64,000 bases of DNA, taken from Rhodoferax sp. (GTDB taxonomy: Bacteria > Pseudomonadota > Gammaproteobacteria > Burkholderiales > Burkholderiaceae_C). Shown here piece by piece: positions 63,124 to 64,000 of the stretch. The stretch's first letter is position 1, and each line of letters opens with the position of its first letter. The DNA lies in assembly GCA_024235935.1 (NCBI GenBank), contig JACKLL010000014.1, positions 15,528 to 79,527 of the forward strand. Direction: 5' to 3'. The position numbers were made by a program, and so were the translations under genes. Under the pieces are notes generated by a model. The model saw only the letters and a program-made list of their open reading frames with translations. It was not told the origin of the DNA and ran no database searches.

Positions 63124-63732
63124 ATGGCGTTGCAGCAGATTGTTGAGCAGACAGTGACCGGACTGGGTTACGAGCTGATCGAAATCGAGCGCCTGGCCGG
63201 CGGCTTGCTGCGGGTCACGATTGATTGGCCCTGGGTGGCGTCGCAGCAGGATGCCTTGCCTGCGGTGGAGCCCCGGTTCGTCACGGTGGAAGATTGTGAG
63301 ACGGTGACACGCCAGCTGCTGTTTGCGCTGGAGGTCGACGCGGTCGAGTACAGCCGGCTGGAGGTGTCCTCCCCCGGCATCGATCGCTTGTTGCGCAATG
63401 CGCAGGATTTCGAGCGTTTCCTGGGCCATGAGGTCGATGTGACGCTCAAGGCGCCAGTGGGTGCTGCGGCCATGGGTCAGGTCAACGCGAATCGCAAGAA
63501 GTTTCGCGGCACGCTGGAGCGCGGTGCCGCCGCGGATGGTGTGCAGGCGCAGTGGCAATTGGTCTGGAGCGAGCCGCTCAAGGCCAAGCCGGGGCAGCGG
63601 ATCAGCAAGAACCGGCCGCCGGCGCCGGTGCATGTGCTGGGATTTGCGCTCGACGAGTTGCGTGAGGCGCGTCTGGCGCCAGTGGTGAATTTCAAGGGGC
63701 GTGGCACTGCTGCCGCGCCAGATGGTGCATGA
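63124..63732 (+). CDS. rimP: Ribosome maturation factor RimP
   Basis: 202-residue RimP, longer than the common 150-170 because of an insertion in the first domain (WPWVASQQDALPAVEPRF). Motifs VEDCETVTRQL and LEVSSPGIDRLLRNAQDFERF in the conserved domain identify it. RimP helps assemble the 30S subunit. ATG 63124 is chosen as the first in-frame ATG; a TTG nine bases upstream is unlikely. It is followed by nusA, the standard order rimP-nusA-infB. Confidence 0.93.
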   Translation: MALQQIVEQTVTGLGYELIEIERLAGGLLRVTIDWPWVASQQDALPAVEPRFVTVEDCETVTRQLLFALEVDAVEYSRLEVSSPGIDRLLRNAQDFERFLGHEVDVTLKAPVGAAAMGQVNANRKKFRGTLERGAAADGVQAQWQLVWSEPLKAKPGQRISKNRPPAPVHVLGFALDELREARLAPVVNFKGRGTAAAPDGA

Positions 63733-63810
63733 GCAGCGGGGTGCCGCGCGCATGCGGATCAACGGCCGCGCCCTGGGCGCCGGTGTGGACAGAAACGGGA
63801 GTGCAGTGAC

Positions 63811-64000
63811 ATGAATCGGGAAATGTTGATGTTGGTGGAGGCCATCTCGCGCGAAAAGAGCGTCGAGCGTGACGTCGTTTTCGCGGCCGTCGAGGCTGCA
63901 TTGGCGCAGGCAACCAAGAAGTTGTACTCTGGCGAAGTCGATATCCGCGTGGCCGTGAACCGCGATGACGGCAGCTACGAGACCTTCCGCCGCTGGCACG
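63811..64000 (+). CDS. nusA: Transcription termination/antitermination factor NusA, 5' part
   Basis: The first 63 codons of NusA; the window ends inside the gene. MNREMLMLVEAISREKSVER and EAALAQATKKLYSGEVDIRV are the conserved N-terminal domain that binds RNA polymerase. It is 78 bases after rimP, as expected for the rimP-nusA-infB operon. Confidence 0.95.
   Translation, partial: MNREMLMLVEAISREKSVERDVVFAAVEAALAQATKKLYSGEVDIRVAVNRDDGSYETFRRWH

Overview
The window is a GC-rich (mostly about 65-70% by eye) betaproteobacterial chromosome segment, most like Comamonadaceae/Burkholderiales. Evidence: Bug-family (TctC-like) solute receptor, CysB-type LysR regulator beside a CbiX-like chelatase, DUF2339/DUF3999 pair, hrpA, lptF/lptG divergent from pepA-holC, yejABEF and rimP-nusA, all with the protein signatures of that group. 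Genes are densely packed with many ATGA or TGATG stop/start overlaps. It is ordinary chromosome except for one accessory island at about 9.9-20.9 kb.

Layout. 1-4.0 kb: an acyl-CoA catabolism cluster (acyl-CoA dehydrogenase end, racemase-type CaiB/BaiF protein, Bug receptor, nitronate monooxygenase). 4.0-6.1 kb (minus): ribokinase and nucleoside hydrolase, a plausible nucleoside/ribose salvage pair. 6.2-9.7 kb: two-receiver protein, mnmC, yggX, dsbB. 9.9-20.9 kb: type I secretion ABC transporter and membrane-fusion protein behind a good sigma70-like promoter, a TPR protein, then an AT-rich cassette encoding a small lipoprotein and the start of a 1836-residue RTX protein. 21-25.3 kb (minus): DUF2339 and DUF3999 membrane proteins. 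25.5-32.8 kb: enolase-superfamily protein, ParA-like ATPase, argA, hrpA. 32.9-40.8 kb: DMT transporter, aminotransferase, cysB, chelatase, lptG, lptF, pepA, holC. 40.8-45.1 kb: hypothetical, branched-chain amino-acid binding protein, PAS-GGDEF protein, DedA protein. 45.2-49.6 kb (minus): metal-type ABC cluster (DUF2796, ATPase, permease, two DUF3299 proteins, and a small Cys/His protein). 49.7-53.6 kb: esterase, RDD protein, tRNA-Ser(GGA), stomatin-like protein plus NfeD. 53.7-56.0 kb: an Orn/Lys/Arg decarboxylase gene broken by a burst of single-base indels. 56.1-62.8 kb: fabI, divergent from yejA-yejB-yejE-yejF. 62.8-64 kb: leader with an attenuator-like hairpin, rimP, start of nusA.

The most interesting region is 14.7-20.9 kb. 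The N-terminal ~200 residues of the RTX protein look like a permuted papain/NlpC-P60-type hydrolase (His25 before Cys116). They are encoded in AT-rich DNA together with an upstream lipoprotein gene that ends 21 bases before the RTX start. Composition changes abruptly at about 16.03 kb, where the conserved GC-rich RTX chassis (EF-hand-like linker, RTX nonapeptides, two CBM60-like modules, C-terminal secretion region) begins. I read this as a swappable toxin-head plus immunity-lipoprotein cassette on a type I-secreted carrier, delivered by the transporter encoded just upstream. The architecture is seen in the sequence; the toxin/immunity roles are inference.
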